From Symbiodinium natans (taxonomy: Eukaryota; Sar; Dinophyceae; Suessiales; Symbiodiniaceae), in contig CAJNDS010000257.1 in NCBI GenBank assembly GCA_905221605.1, forward strand, positions 1 through 62,000: 62,000 nucleotides of DNA, in the 5' to 3' direction. Position numbers and translations under genes: made by a program. Shown here one piece after another: positions 1 through 12,600 of this stretch; position 1 is the stretch's first letter, and each line of letters starts with the position of its first letter. A model generated the notes under the pieces. The model worked only from the letters and a program-made list of their open reading frames with translations, was not told where the DNA came from and made no database searches.

Positions 1-1300
1 TTTGCCCAGCCGCCTATGCCTGAATCGGAGGTTTCTGCCTTCCCCTCGCAAGCGCACTGCCCCTGCCGCCGGGCTTATCTTGTGTCCACGCATGGACATG
101 CCCTTCGTGTCACACCCTGCCCAGCTGCCTATTATTGCCTATGCCTCGCTGCAAGCGCACTGCTTGCTTCGCCGGGCTTATATTAGGCCCACGTCTGGAC
201 ATGTCTTGCATGTCACAGACTCGTGGTCCGCCTCGGACTCACGCTGGAAACTTGCCCAGCCGCCTATGCCTGAATGCAAGCGCGCTGCTTGGTTCGCCTG
301 GCTTATGTTAGGCCCACGTTTGGACATGCCCCGCATGTCATAGATTCGTGGTCCGCCTCGGACTCACGCTGGAAACTTGCCCAGCCGCCTATGCCCGAAT
401 CGAAAGATTCCGCCTTCCCCTAGCAGGCGCACTGCTTGTGCTGCCGGGTTATTTTATGCCCTCAACTGGACATGCCCTGCGTGTCACAAACCAGTGGTCC
501 ACCTCGGACTTATGCTGGAAATTTGCCACCTTGGTTCGCCTCGGTTGGCCTATGTGGAGATCGGTACTGGCACGGTCTGGCGCTGCCTCAGGCTTGCCAC
601 ACGCCCGCGTTTAGACATGCCCGGGATTCCAGTGACCTACACATGTCCGCCGCCTTGCTACAGGCAATTTGTGCCACAATGGCTAAGCCTTTTCTCGCGA
701 GCGCGCTGCTGGTGTTACAGCCTCGCTATAGGCGCAAATTTGTTTGCAAACTGCCTCCTCAGATGCGTCTGGGCTTGCCTCATGACCACGTCTACACATG
801 CCGGGTGTGGCATCGCTTCATGGCACGCAAAACGCCCTGCCAATTTCGGCTTGTGCTTCACGAGCGCCCAGCGTGCGCCTTCCTACAGGCAATTTGCGCC
901 CCCAGGCCAAGCCCCCTTCCTTCTCGCTAGCTGTAGGCGATGCGCCCTGAAGCGCCCGCCAAGTTTCCGCCAGCAGTCCTCAAGCGCCCGGCTTGGGGTT
1001 CAGCTTCGCCACCTTGTTACAGGCAACTTGGGCGTGAGCGCCGGCCCCTCTGCAGGCAACACGCAGCGTAGAGCCCCGCCGTGCCTCGGTCAGTGCTTTT
1101 CGTAAACACCCAGCTTCTGCTTCAGCCATGCCTCCTCGTTACAGGCACCTTGCGACGCAAGGGCCAAGTTTTTCTCGCAAGCGCACAGCTTGGGTTGCCG
1201 CCTCGCTCGAGGCACCATTCTGTCTGTCACTCGGATGCCTCTGAGCTTGCCTCACGCCCACGTCAGGACATGCCCTCCATGTCATAGCTGACGGCCCGCC
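1..1300. repeat. Degenerate ~125-bp tandem repeats
   Basis: The phrase CCAGCCGCCTATGCC recurs at about 11, 136 (diverged), 261 and 386, a spacing of about 125 bp. It reappears in altered form near 1435. Each unit also carries a variant of TGGACATGCCC followed by a stretch on 'CCTCGGACTCACGCTGG'. Copies decay after ~600 into pieces sharing only words such as TACAGGCAA. Several frames are open for 80-240 codons, but they read the same repeat phrase out of phase and show no domain, so I call no gene. Confidence 0.75.
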
Positions 1301-1989
1301 TCGGACTCGTGCTGGTCCTAGGTAGGAGGGCCCTGAAAAGGAACGTCTTGTGGCTCTCTTAACCAGGGACCTTATTCAGAGGGTCTATATCCCCAAAGGT
1401 CCCCTTAATCCAATCCCTAGCTGGAGTATGCCCAGCTGCCTATGCCTGAGTCGAAGGGACTCCGCCCTCTCCTCCATGTTCAGGAAAAGCGCATCCGCCA
1501 CGGATGGCCTAACATGTTGTGGGGACGGGCCCAGCTCAGCACAGCCTCCAGCGACCTACACATGTCCGCTGCCTTACTATAGGCAATTGGCGCCGCGTGT
1601 GGGTCCGCCTCGGACTCATGTTGGTATGTTGCTCAGCTGCCTACGCCAAGCTCGGCCGCGCAGTATTGGCCCATAGCATGTCGGAACGTCGCAGCCAGCG
1701 CAGCCAAATGCGCTGCCTTCAGTGCCCTCCACATGTCCTTTGCGCAGGTTCCTCGCACACTTGCCCATCATAGAAAACTGCCCATGGGTTGTCTTAGGCC
1801 GTAGGAATAAGCAGCCCCGCTCGCCAGGTGCAGTTCACCTCTTCGACGTGGAGTTCTTCCGGAAGAAGCTGCCCAGGAACTGCCCAAATGCAGATGTTTT
1901 TGTTGCGCACTTGCGCGTGAAGCGTGACTTGGCCTCCCGCTTTAGGCCACAGCTTCTAAGGAGCCAAGCATTTATCCTGGCCGCCTAAT
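1301..1989. other. No gene seen; diverged repeat pieces
   Basis: This stretch contains isolated fragments of the flanking 125-bp repeat (1425-1470 and 1540-1640) and otherwise unremarkable sequence. I find no domain, RNA gene or mobile-element end. Confidence 0.5.
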
Positions 1990-4150
1990 CCTTCGGCTGT
2001 AAGCGAAAGCCTCAAGGAGGATCTTCGCCTTCATCAGCCTTAGCCCGCAGTCCCCAATTGAGCCGCAGTCTCAGGGGGCCAAAGCCCTTATCTTGGCCTT
2101 CAGCTTAAAGCCGCAACCTCAGGGAAAGCTGAGCAGTCTTCCTAGTCCTAGCCTTCGACCCGATTCAGCAGCTTCAAGGAGGACAAGCCAGCCTCAACCC
2201 GCCGCCCCCAGTTGCGCCACAGTCTCAAGGGGCAAGGCCTACACCTTGGCCTTCAGATTGACGCCGCTGCCTCAAAGGGTGCCAAGCAATTGTCTTTCGC
2301 ATAGTGCCAAGCAATTGTCTTTGCATCTTCGTCTTCTGGGGTTTAGGTGGCCCCAAAAACGACAAGCGCTTGCCCACATCTTCGCCTTCTCAGCACGCAG
2401 GCCCCCGTCGAGCCACAGTCTCCGTCGTGGCCTTCAGCCTGAAGCCGCAACCGCACGGGGACCACGCAGTTATCTCGGCCTTGACGACAAGCCCGCATCT
2501 CCGCCTTCAGCCTCAGCCCGCAAGTCCAGTTGAGGGCCAGAGCCTCTTCCTTAGCCCTCAGCTTGAAGCCGCAACCGCAAAAAGGGGCCAATCAGATATC
2601 TTGGCCTTCTGCCTCTTCAGCTTCAAGCCGCAACCTCAAAGGGGCCGAGCAGGTATCCTCGCCTTCGACCCTAAGCGACAGCCTCAGGGAGGACAAGCTC
2701 GCATCTTCGCCTTCAGCCTCAGCCCGCAACCCCAGTTGCGCCGCAGTCTCAAAGAGGCCAAGCCATATTTAGGTTGGCCCCCAGCTTGAAGCCGCAACCT
2801 CAAGAGGAACCTAGCAGTTGTCTTCGCCTGAAGCGTCAGCCTCGAGCCCACAGACCACCCGGCGAGCCAGTCCTTATCCCAGCCTTCACCCTGAGCAGCA
2901 TCCAGTGGAAGCCAAAGCTTCGCATCTGGCCTGTCTTGGGCCGCCTCAAGAAGGCCAACCCGTCATATTTGGCTGTGAAGCTTTTTGGAGTCTCAGGGGG
3001 GTGAGCGACAGCCTCAAGGAAGACAAGTCCGCTCCTTCGACTAAGCCTCAGCCTGCAGTGCCTAATCTAGCCGCAGTCTCAGGGGGGCCAAAACCCTATC
3101 TTAACCTTCAACTTGACGCCATAGCCGCAAAGGGGGCTATGCAGTTATCCTCTGTCGCCCTCGGCCCTCAATCGGGTGACAAGCCCGCGTCTTCCCCCCC
3201 AACCTCAGCCCGTAGCCCCCACCTGAGCGCAGTCTCAGGGGGGCAGCCTCAGCCCGCCGCCCCCAGTTGAGCCGCAGTCTCAAAGGGGCCAGCCTCTTCA
3301 TCCTGGCCTGAAGCTGAAAGCCGCAAACTCAGGGGAACTGCCTAAAGCCTAAACCTTCAATCCTAGACCCTCCCGCCCGCAGCCCCCATCCGAGAGGCAA
3401 TCTCAGGGGGCCAAAGCCTCTCTTGCTGGCGAAGCCAAGCAGCTATCTTAGCTGTCGGCCTCAAGCGGCCGCCTTAGGGAGGACGAGCCCGCTCCCTTGC
3501 TGTCACCCATATAGCCATCAGATTAGGCCGTAGCCTCCAGCGGGGCCGTAGCCTTGAGCGGGGGCCGAACCCTCATCTTCGCCTTCAGCCTGCAAAGACA
3601 AGCCTGCGTCTTCGCTCTCAGCCTCAGCCCGCCGCCACCCACTGTCGAGCCGCAGCTTCAAGGGGCCCGAAGCCCTCATCTTGGCCCTCAGCCTGAAGCC
3701 GCAACCTCAAGGGAGGCCACGCAGAGAACGTAGGCCTTAATCAGGGAAGCCTCAAGGAGGACTAACCTGCGTCTTCGCTTTTAGCGCCCCCGGCCGCGTC
3801 CTCGCCTTGAGCCTCAGCCCGCAGCCCCCAGTTGGGCGCAGTCTCAGGGGTCCTACGCTTGTATCTTGGCCTTCAGCTTGGAGCCGCAACCTCAAGGGAG
3901 GACGAATCTTAGCCATCAGCTTAAGCTGTAGCCCCCAGAGGGGCCTGCAGTTTCCGCCTCAGCCCGCAGCCGCCAGGCAAGCCACGCCAGTCTCTCTGCC
4001 TCCGGCCTCGGGCTGAAGCATCACATCAAGGGAGCCAAGCCTTTCCCTTGGCCCGAAGTTTTTGGCCGCAACCTCAAGAGGGCCTTGACCTTCGGCCTTA
4101 GGCTCGAAGCGTGCAAGCCTGGTTCCCAAGCAGCCAAGCCCTCTTCACAG
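1990..4150. repeat. Irregular GC-rich repeat field
   Basis: Short phrases such as GAAGCCGCAACCTCA, CAGCCTCAGCCCGC and GAGCCGCAGTCTCAGGGGG recur dozens of times at irregular spacing of tens of bases. The pattern is that of a degenerate minisatellite. Open frames here (for example 2093-2533, 2304-2789 and 2818-3270) translate to the same Pro/Ser/Ala/Gln-rich phrase in different phases and are not credible genes. Confidence 0.75.
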
Positions 4151-4201
4151 CCCTGAGCCTAAGGTGTGGCCCCATCTTAGCGGCACGCGTGACGCCTTCA
4201 T

Positions 4202-5305
4202 GGGCAGTGAGGACAAGTCTCAAAACTTTCGAGACATCTGTGAGCGCAGGAGAAGAATTGTAAAGATCTGGTCATTCTAACCCAGGAAATGGCCTTCGGA
4301 AAGCATCGCCCGAAGCCCGTGCCTTGGCCATGAGGTGAAGTCTCAAAACTTTTGAGGCATCTGCGCAATCACAAGGGGCCTCAGAACTGTCAGGCACCAA
4401 CGTCCAGCCACTGTGTAGGAAAATCGCCCTATCGTTCGCGTGCGCGGCCCGCGACGCCAGCCCGGTCATCTTGCCTGAGCTCTTGGGGGGGTTTAGGATG
4501 ACACTGCCCACACGCTGCACACAGCGATGCCATCTGCTCCTAAGCATTTTGCCACCACTCCATACCACTCCTTAGCAGCCTTAGCATAGCGCCCGTCCAT
4601 TGGCCATGAGGTAAAGTCTCAAAACATTTGGGGCACCTGCGCAACCACAAGGGGCCTCAAAACTGTCAGGCACCATTAGTCCAGCCACTGCTTAGGAAAA
4701 TCGCCCTAGCGTTCGCGTGCGCGACCCGCGACGCCAGCCCGGCCGAGCTCCTGGAGGGATGACACTGCCCACACGCTGCACTCAGCGATGCCATCTGCGC
4801 CTATGTATTTTGCCACCACTCCTTAGCAGCCTTAGCGTGGCGCCCGTCCATTGGCCATGAGGTAAAATCTCAAAACTTTTGAGGCGTTTGCGCAATCACA
4901 AGGGGCCTCAAAACTGTCAGGCACCAATGGTCCAGCCACGGCTTAGGAAAATCGCCCTAGCGTTCGCGTGCGCGGCCCGCGACGCCAGCCCGGCCATCTT
5001 GCCTGAGCTCCTGGGGGGTTTAGGGTGACACTGCCCACACGCTGCACAGTCGCTGCACTCAGCGATGCCATCTGCGCCTATGCATTCTGCCACCACTCCT
5101 TAGCGGCCTTAGCATAGACGCCCGTCCACTGGCCATGAGGTGAAGTCTCAAAACATTTGAGGCATCTGCGTAACCACAAAGGGCCTCAAAACTGTCAGGC
5201 ACCAGCGGTCCAGCCACTGCTTAGGAAAATCGCCCCGGCGTTCGCGTTCGCGGCCCGCGATGCCAGCCCGGCCTCTTGCCTGAGTTCTTGGGGGTTTAGG
5301 ATGAC
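4202..5305. repeat. Four-copy ~250-280-bp tandem repeat
   Basis: Units begin with GGCCATGAGGT at 4327, 4602, 4853 and 5131, giving periods of 275, 251 and 278 bp. Each contains GTCTCAAAAC, a CACAAGGGGCCTCA block, ACTGTCAGGCACCA and a GCGACGCCAGCCCGG block. A partial, more diverged unit precedes the array near 4207. The last unit stops being similar at about 5300. No transposon ends were recognised, so this reads as a satellite-like array. Confidence 0.85.
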
Positions 5306-5910
5306 GACAACATGTGAGCGCGCAGGAAAACCGCCTGAATTCGTGCAAGAACACGCCAGACAGCCCGCGTGCGCGATTTCGCAGAGCCACCTCAGCCGTA
5401 GCCCCAAGAACTCAAGCATCTCAGCCCGCTTTCCCTGGCCTTTCCTTACGAGGACGCCCAGCAGTATATCGCTTGCTTTGAGACACTCGCACAGTGGGTC
5501 CCACTTCAAATGGCCTACCATGCGACAGGTTGGCCTACGCTTCTGCCTTCCCACTCGGAGTGACAATAGCCCCACGCAAGCCTCAGTGAATAAGCTTTTC
5601 ACGACATCCTTCCCACTGTGCCCGTTCCTGCAGAAAGTTGCCTCCTGGGCACACGCAAAAGGACTTTGCCTCAAAGTCGGACATCTCCCCGATAAGTTCG
5701 CCCATGCCTCACGTGCCAAACGCTTCCCAGTTCATCTGCAGGAACTACATCGCTCGGACCACGACGTCAGCCTCTGGCCGCCGCAAGCCAATTGGAGCCC
5801 GGGCCTACTGCAAGTGGCTTCACTCCCCGCCTAAAAGTGTCAGCACGGTCAGACCACCCGCGGTGGGGGTAGATGGCTAATTTCACTGGTCTGCCCTGGG
5901 CCCCTGAAGT
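5306..5910. other. No convincing gene
   Basis: Two overlapping open frames cover part of this stretch: plus 5157-5834 and minus 5195-5719. Both run into the adjacent tandem repeat and neither shows a recognisable domain. Nothing else stands out. Confidence 0.45.
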
Positions 5911-6100
5911 GGGGGTGTGCCCGTCTCAGCCTACCTCGGCTCCCACTTGCCTTGATACGATATCTCGCCCAGAGCAGCACCCGTGAAAAGGAGAGCGAGT
6001 TCGGGAAACCCTAGGACCTCCACCCTTTCGGGTCCCTAGGTCTGGGTGTGACTCCTCTCCTCACCCTAAGGTTAGGTCATGCAGTGTGCGTTGACAGAAC
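5911..6100 (+). repeat. 190-bp direct repeat, left copy
   Basis: This block runs from GGGGGTGTGCCC to GTTGACAGAAC and matches 7644-7833 over 190 positions at about 90% identity by eye, mostly transitions. The two copies bracket the USP fossil. A short stem (GGACC...GGTCC around CCACCCTTTC) sits in the middle. It could be the terminal repeat of a small element or a segmental duplication; no target-site duplication was found to decide. Confidence 0.7.
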
Positions 6101-6222
6101 GCTTCGGGTTTTTCTTTCCCGTGTGTTTTGTCACGCATGAATCATGGCCGACGCGGAGCGTTGGCCAATGCGCTGGAGAAGCTTGCAGAGAAGCTTTGAG
6201 GCGACTCCGACTTTAAAACTCC

Positions 6223-6984
6223 TGTAACCATTGCTATGCTAACAGTCTAATCCTCACACAAAAGCTTCAGGCGCATGACGTTCTTTCGTGATGATCTTCA
6301 AAGGCTGATGTCCTGGCTCGTCACTCAGAAAACGGCTAAGTTGTGGCAGCTTATGCCCTGGACCCAGGCGCTAGGAACATGGGCACAACCAAATATGCAA
6401 CATGATGTAGCAGAATTAAGCACCTGTTGGCAAATGAGCTACTCACAGCCCCCATGCATGGAGAATGGCAGACCAGATTGCATGTGGACGGCGCTATTCA
6501 GGTCACAGATCAAGGTGCCACTTGGCCTATCCTGCTGCCTGAGCCCCTGCTGACCCAACAGGAATGTGCGTTGCAGAGCTTAATTGATGCATGGAAGTTC
6601 CAGGCTGCTCCGCACGCGCTTGCTACTGATCCCAGTAAGCTCTTGCTGCAACTCAACAGGTTTCGAGAGGTTGGTGGAGTCTACGCCAAATCTACTACCC
6701 CAGTTGTGCCAACTGACACCCTCTCCATTCCTGTGTTTCACGATGATGGTTTGCAGAGGGGAACCCTACGATATCGACTAAGAGCAGCAATCATTCACAT
6801 CGGTGATACCCCTCAATCTGGACACTACAGGGCTGTCACCTTCCATGTGGGGGCCACTGCCTACTTGCATGACGATAACAAAGTTGCCCAGAAGCTATAC
6901 TCCAAGATCGACAATCCTCAGTCAAGTGACCTCGCCGTAAACATATCATCTGATTCACCGCCACCAACTTCATCAACAGGGTAA
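6223..6984 (+). pseudogene. Ubiquitin-specific-protease (USP) domain fossil
   Basis: Three hallmark USP motifs appear in the right order but in alternating frames. The Cys box reads N-H-C-Y-A-N-S at 6226-6246 (catalytic Cys 6232-6234). The Q-H-D-V-A-E motif lies at 6398 onward in the next frame. The His box reads S-G-H-Y-R-A with the catalytic His at 6823-6825, back in the first frame, followed by L-H-D-D-N-K-V. A stop lies upstream at 6214 and another at 6289 after the Cys box. A one-base loss near 6416 explains the second frame change. USPs remove ubiquitin with a Cys/His/Asp triad. This copy cannot make an uninterrupted protein. The domain is short (about 250 residues) compared with typical USP catalytic domains of about 350. 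Confidence 0.75.
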
Positions 6985-7643
6985 GCGGTTACCGCCCCTG
7001 ATGGCTGCATGGGTAAGCGGACTCCGCCCCTGAGTAGCGTTTCACAACCGACGCCAGGTCAGTGGTCTCCACCCCTGTGCTTGTACAGATTGGGTAGAGT
7101 GCACTCTCTCTTTTTGACTTCTCACCACTCGAGTCACACATAGATGTTGAGTGGCCTCGGTAAGCTGCACTGCTTATGGGACCCTCGGGTCGGGTGCAGT
7201 GGCAGTTGCCCATCCTGCTCTCTAGAAGAGCCGTGTACATTCTTGTACATGATGTAGCCCGCATAGCGAAGTTCACCCCTCGCTGCGTTGGAAAGAAAAG
7301 AATCATGGCCAACTTCTTTTGCCTAATGCCCATAGCCAGCTGAAGCTCTTTGGCTCTTCAGCTGGCCCTGACCTAACCTGTAGGTGGGGCCTAGCAGATT
7401 TTGTTTCGCCCTTCCACCTCAGCTTACCTTACCTGCTTTCATTTGCCAACACGATTCTTGCATGAAGGGTTTCCCAACATACTTTGAACCCGGGCATTCT
7501 GGGTACCACGTCCAGCTTGCTTTGGCGGCTTCTGTAGGAGCCTCGCGGAGGGATTGAAGGAAGGAAGGAAGGAACCGACCCAAGGGATAGCCCTGCCTAC
7601 ATTGCCGCGCTTTGCCTCCCAAAGTGGAGTAGCCTTTCAAGAC
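6985..7643. other. No gene; short GTAAGCGG/CCGCCCCTGA repeats
   Basis: Just after the USP stop, the phrase GTAAGCGG followed by CCGCCCCTGA occurs twice (6981-7003 and 7012-7034), each able to form a small GCGG/CCGC stem. Open frames on the minus strand (6989-7333 and 7419-7640) have no recognisable domain. Confidence 0.4.
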
Positions 7644-7833
7644 GGGGGTGTGCCCATCTCAGCTGCCTTGGGCTCCCACTTGCCTTAAAACGATATCTTG
7701 CCCAGAGCAGCACCCGTGAAAAGAAGAGCAAGTTCGGGAAACCCTGGAACCTCCACCCTTTCGGGTCCCTAGGTCTGGATGTGACTTCTCTCCTCACCCT
7801 AAGGAAAGATCATGCAGTGTGCGTTGACAGAAC
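7644..7833 (+). repeat. 190-bp direct repeat, right copy
   Basis: This is the partner of 5911-6100, in the same orientation and with about 18 differences in 190 positions. Together the copies flank 1.5 kb holding the USP fossil. Confidence 0.7.
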
Positions 7834-9687
7834 TCACGGCAATGTGACCCGCCCTTGTAATATCTCGGCTGAGTGCCGACTCTGGAAAGACCAAAACTGC
7901 AGTGCTTTCTTCCACGACTGTGGGCACTTCTATGTGGAGAATATACACCCACCCTGGCCTTCAAGAGGGTCATCCTTGTCTGTGCTTGGCCTGCGGCGGC
8001 ACAGCTGTTTTGCCGCTTGGCTGTAATCTAATGGCTCTGATTGGATTAAAGCAGTTTTACCATGGAGATCCTTGCGCTTCCACACGCAAACGTGATGTAA
8101 GCCCTTCCATCTTCTTACCGACGTACCTCATGGGTTAGGGTTTGGAGGGACCTGATGCAGACTGATGCGCAGGCCAACGCAAAAGCTGTGTGGCCTTGTG
8201 TGCGATGTCTTGACTGGGGGTCTTCGGTGGCCACTTTAACCTCTGTGTTAAGGGTTTGGCAGAGCATGCGGGGAATCGCAAATTGCGACACTGCCAGATT
8301 CTCAAAACCACCATCATGTAGCTACTGGTGCGACATCATTCGAATCGAACCGAGGTTATTACTCGATGGTCAGGATCCCGTACCCATCGTCAAGGACAGA
8401 TGCGCGTTGCCGCTCGGATCTGACGGTGCAAACACTTACTGGGGCGCAGCCTCCAGCCAATTTTATCACCCATTTCTGCCAAAAAAACCGAAAAGATCCA
8501 GACGCATTGCAGAACAGTTTGCCGGGCGCGGCGTTTTACACGGCAAGCAAGATTAAGTTTGTAAAAGGGGGGGTGCGTGAAAAACCGAAGGTCCCTCTGG
8601 TACCTTTTCCCTTGAAAGCACGAACCCTGACCTCTCACACAAGTGCGGACAACTCTCTCTTTTTCACAGTCAGAGCCACTTGAGCCAAAAGTCACGAAGT
8701 GCACAAACTAAACGAATTCTCTCTTGTGAGCTTAAACTCAGCTTCAGAACGAAGTTCCTACACACTGCACACTCACTTTAAATAGCGTATTGGGCAAAAA
8801 CACACTCGTATGATTTCCTTGGAAATCAACGAGGCATAAACCATCGAGGATGGGATCACACGGATTCCCAATCACTCCGAAGCAAAACAAACCTATACAA
8901 GCTGATCCAAAACATGACAAAAACATCACTGATCAGCCACAATCTTCCACCCCCCGCATTTTGCTGAGGGTTCATGTCAAAGATCTGAAGTCCAAGCCCA
9001 GCTCGGCACTTCAACACTAAGGGGATGCCCTGGCCACATTCCCTTGGTGCGTACTCGCCACCAAACGAAACAAACAACACACCAGTCGATCTCTGACATC
9101 AAACTTAAAACTCATGCAAGATCCCACCATCAGGCAGGTTGTCCTGGGTCCACATCACTGGTAACCCAAGAGTTCGTTGTCCAAACACGTGAAAAACGAA
9201 TTAAACTTGCATCCACCTGCACTGGGGCAGGGTTGTCTTGGAACGAATCCAAGAGTTCGTGGTGACAAACACGTGAAAACGAATTAATGCAAGCTTCAGA
9301 TGTTTCCCACTCAGCACTCGACCTTGTCGTGGTACTCCTCCTCAGTCTCGCATCTTCCAGGTCACCAAACTCACCAACTAGCATCGGCTAGCTGATCCTT
9401 CAGGAAAAGATTGGCTTCATAGTTTCGCTTCTTCCAGCGTACCATCAGCCAAAAACGTCTTCAGAGGTGGCAATCAGACGCCTTGCAGAAGGGGCTATAG
9501 AGTCCCTCGTTGAGTTTCATCATCATTTTGCCTCCTCTTTGCAAACTTCTCATGCACTGAAACAAGGGCTCACACTAACCAGAAAAATCGCGGGCGCTCC
9601 ATGGCGGCAACGCGGCCATGGCTTCCAAAAAAATGGCTGCGGGTTTCACTCACCCACCCAACCACTGAGATCACTTAGCATCTCAGT
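7834..9687. other. Downstream flank of element A; no gene seen
   Basis: No coding domain is visible. Between 9168 and 9287 a phrase containing AAGAGTTCGT, CAAACACGTGAAAA and ACGAATTA occurs twice about 80 bp apart. The 3' LTR of the minus-strand element A would be expected here, but I could not match it to sequence upstream of that element, because that upstream side is cut off by a B-type LTR. Simple plus-strand open frames are low-quality. Confidence 0.4.
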
Positions 9688-12600
9688 TCATTCTTCATCC
9701 TCTTCGCCCTTCTTCTCGCCAGCTCCAGTTGACTCCATCAACTTGGCGCGGCGCTCCTTGGCGGCTTCCTTCATCTCCGCCAACTCAGCCGTCCTCGTTT
9801 CCATCATCACATCCTGCGAAGATCGGCTAGGCTCAGCTGGCGTCTCCGCAGGCCTCTCAGTTGGCTGGTCTCCAACCTTTCTCTTCTTCTCTTCCAACAT
9901 CAGCTCCAAATCGGCAACACTAAAGCTTGCCTTCACACGCTCAGCAATCTGCGCGATAGCTGCTGCATCCAACTCAGATGGTACAACTGACACAGGCGAG
10001 CGAACCGCTTCGCCTTCCAGCTTTGCTCTCTTAGCAGCTTCTTCCTCGGCAGCTGACAGGTCGGCGATGCGCTTGCGCTTTCGCTCAGCTTCCTCGAACT
10101 CTCGGTCTTGCTGTTCCGCTGCAGCCTTGAGGATCCGCTTCAGGTCCTTTTCCTCCTTCTCGAGTTTCCCAACATTCTCACCCATGATCCCAAAGGCTTG
10201 CTGCCACATGTCGGCAGGCAACGTCAAGTTGAACCTCACCACATAGTCGGTCGGCAAGTGCCACTTACACTTGCAGATCCACACAACACCGCTTCGAGTC
10301 TCACTCGCAACCACCTTCTTCCAGCTTGCCGCCCTCTGCGTGTCGGTGATCTCCTCTTTCTTTTTCTCCAGGTCCTCCAAGAATCCTGCAACAGACTCCA
10401 TCACGGATCTGTAGTGGCTGTAGGCCACAAACGACCACTTGGGGACTGGTCTCTCCCTCAGCTCCGGCTCGTGAATCCGAAGTGTATCACACGACAACAT
10501 CGAAATCACTCGCACTCGCTCCACCAGTTCCTTAAACACCAAGGATCCTTCCTTTGCACTTCTCTTCCAGCGCAACACCCATGGGGGATAATACGAGCTC
10601 TCAGCTTCATCCTCCATGATCCTCTCTGCTCCCAAAATGGGTAGCATGCACAACAGATCCACCATCCGCAAGACTCCGAGGTCCTGGTGCTCACCCAGAA
10701 GCAAAACAGGGACTATCCCTTTTCTCTTCAAGTACCTCACGAAGCTCAACATCGCCAGGCCACACGTTCCCGGCGGTACTTCCATGTACAGTCCTCCTTC
10801 ATTCACTGCCATCTCCCAGATGATGGCCTTGCCACCAATCTGTCCACGGACATCCAAGATTCCGAAGATCTTCGTGGGTTTCTCCTGTAGCTCACACACC
10901 TCCTGGATGGGCTTCACCAGCTTCTCGTATGAGCTTTGATAGCGCACCATATCCTTGTCGGATAGCGTGCCTACCACGTCCTTGAGCTCTAGCTCATCCA
11001 CTGGAGTTCCGCGCCGGCAGATACTCCATGACACATCACCGAACCACTTCGGCGGCTCTGGATCCGCCAGCTCCGGAAACACGTCGACCATCCGTTCAAT
11101 CACCTTCGGCATGGCCTTGGGTTTCGGTGCAGCTTGGCCTGAGCCTCGGCTTTCACCTTTATCACCCCTTTTTCCAGCAGCTCGGCGCTCCTTCTCTGCC
11201 TCTCGGAGATGGAATGCATGGCTTGCATCCGTGCCAGAGACTGTCACAGTCTGTTTGCACTTTTCGCACTTGGGCTTGCCACTTTCATCCCAGCTCAACC
11301 CGGCAGCATGCTCGGATCTGAACAACCATTTGCAAACCTTACACCAAAAGGGGCTTTTCATCTCAGCACCCTGCTCACACTTCCTGCTGTCTTCAGCTGC
11401 CATTTTCCTGTCCTTCACCAAAGGTACAGGCTCCAGGCTAGGGCTAGCTTCCGTGGTGCTTGAACCAAAGCTTTTGCGGTTGGACCATAAATCCATTTCT
11501 TGAACCTCAGGGGAAGAGTCTTCACGAAGGGTTTCGGGACTTCTAAGGTGGAAATTTTCAAAAACTTCACCACACTTTTTCACACTTTTCAACGATCCAA
11601 CTTGCTCCACACTGCATCCAGTTGCCTCGGCACACTGGCATGCCTGAACTCCAACCCTTGGTCGGATTCCACAGATCCTCCACACCTGCTGCACATCTTC
11701 ACCAGGGTATATACCCATAGCTTGCTGGTGCTGACAGAATGTCACTTGACTCAAGCACTTTGTAAGAACGTCAGCGATCATTCCCGCTGTCGGGCACCAA
11801 ATGACCTTCAAGGTCTGAGCTTCCTGTATCCGCTCCTGAAGATAGCAGACAGCGATGTCTAAGTGGCGAACTCGCCTACTCAACCCACGGTTTAGCAAAA
11901 CCGCTCTCGCTGAGGAACTGTCAGTGTGCAATCGGATCGTGACATCTGACTCGGCCAACTGACCGATCAAAGTCGCAAGTCCCTCACTCTCCTGTACCGC
12001 AGTCAAGATGGCTCTCAACTCGGCTTCACAAGAACTCAGCGATACACACCCTTGAACTCGAGAGATTCCCTTGATCAGGCATCCTCTATAAAAGATGGCT
12101 ATGCCCGACACAGATCTTCGTCCTAACGACGCTTGGGGTGCCCAACTGGCATCCGCATACACTTCCAGCTGCGCCGGCCCACTGTCCGGTACATTCCCAT
12201 CAGGGCCAAAGTACTGCCATGCATGGTATTGTCCCTTTAGGAACCTAATCACTTGTCGCAATGCTTGCTCAAAGCATGCTGTTGGCTTGGACTGTCCTTG
12301 CGAAAGAATGGACATCCACCTACTCAGGTCAGGTCTCGACTGACCCCACCATGCAATCCGGCCAAGTACTGCTCTGTACCTCGCAGCTGCAGTGTCACTC
12401 AACTCAGGATCCGAACCACTTGCTCTGCCCTTCTCGACCGTTTTCACGATGTCCGGAGGAGCAGTAACCACCTTCAGGTCCTTACAGAACTCTGTCTCGA
12501 ACAGGGCATCTAAGTATGCCGGGGGCACTCGCATCCTGAGATGACTCCCTTGTCTCTCAATCTCTCGCCCCAAAAAGGTGATCTTTCCACCAGTGGAAGT

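Noticed and set aside
377-1105. 242-codon open frame in the first kilobase
   Set aside because: It reads the ~125-bp repeat in one phase; other phases are open too, and no domain is visible.
5395-5416. A 22-base block starting GCCGTAGCC and ending CTCAAG, like a spliced leader
   Set aside because: The middle seven bases all mismatch, and GCCGTAGCC is a common phrase in the neighbouring repeats (for example near 3531).
5157-5834. 225-codon plus frame and an overlapping 174-codon minus frame (5195-5719)
   Set aside because: Both begin inside the tandem array and have no recognisable motif; mutual overlap on opposite strands suggests chance openness.
6989-7333. Minus-strand 114-codon frame after the USP fossil
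   Set aside because: No domain, and the region is a repeat-like, non-coding stretch.
9467-10246. 259-codon plus-strand frame over the end of element A
   Set aside because: It is the antisense shadow of the Lys/Glu/Arg-rich coiled coil at the polyprotein C-terminus.
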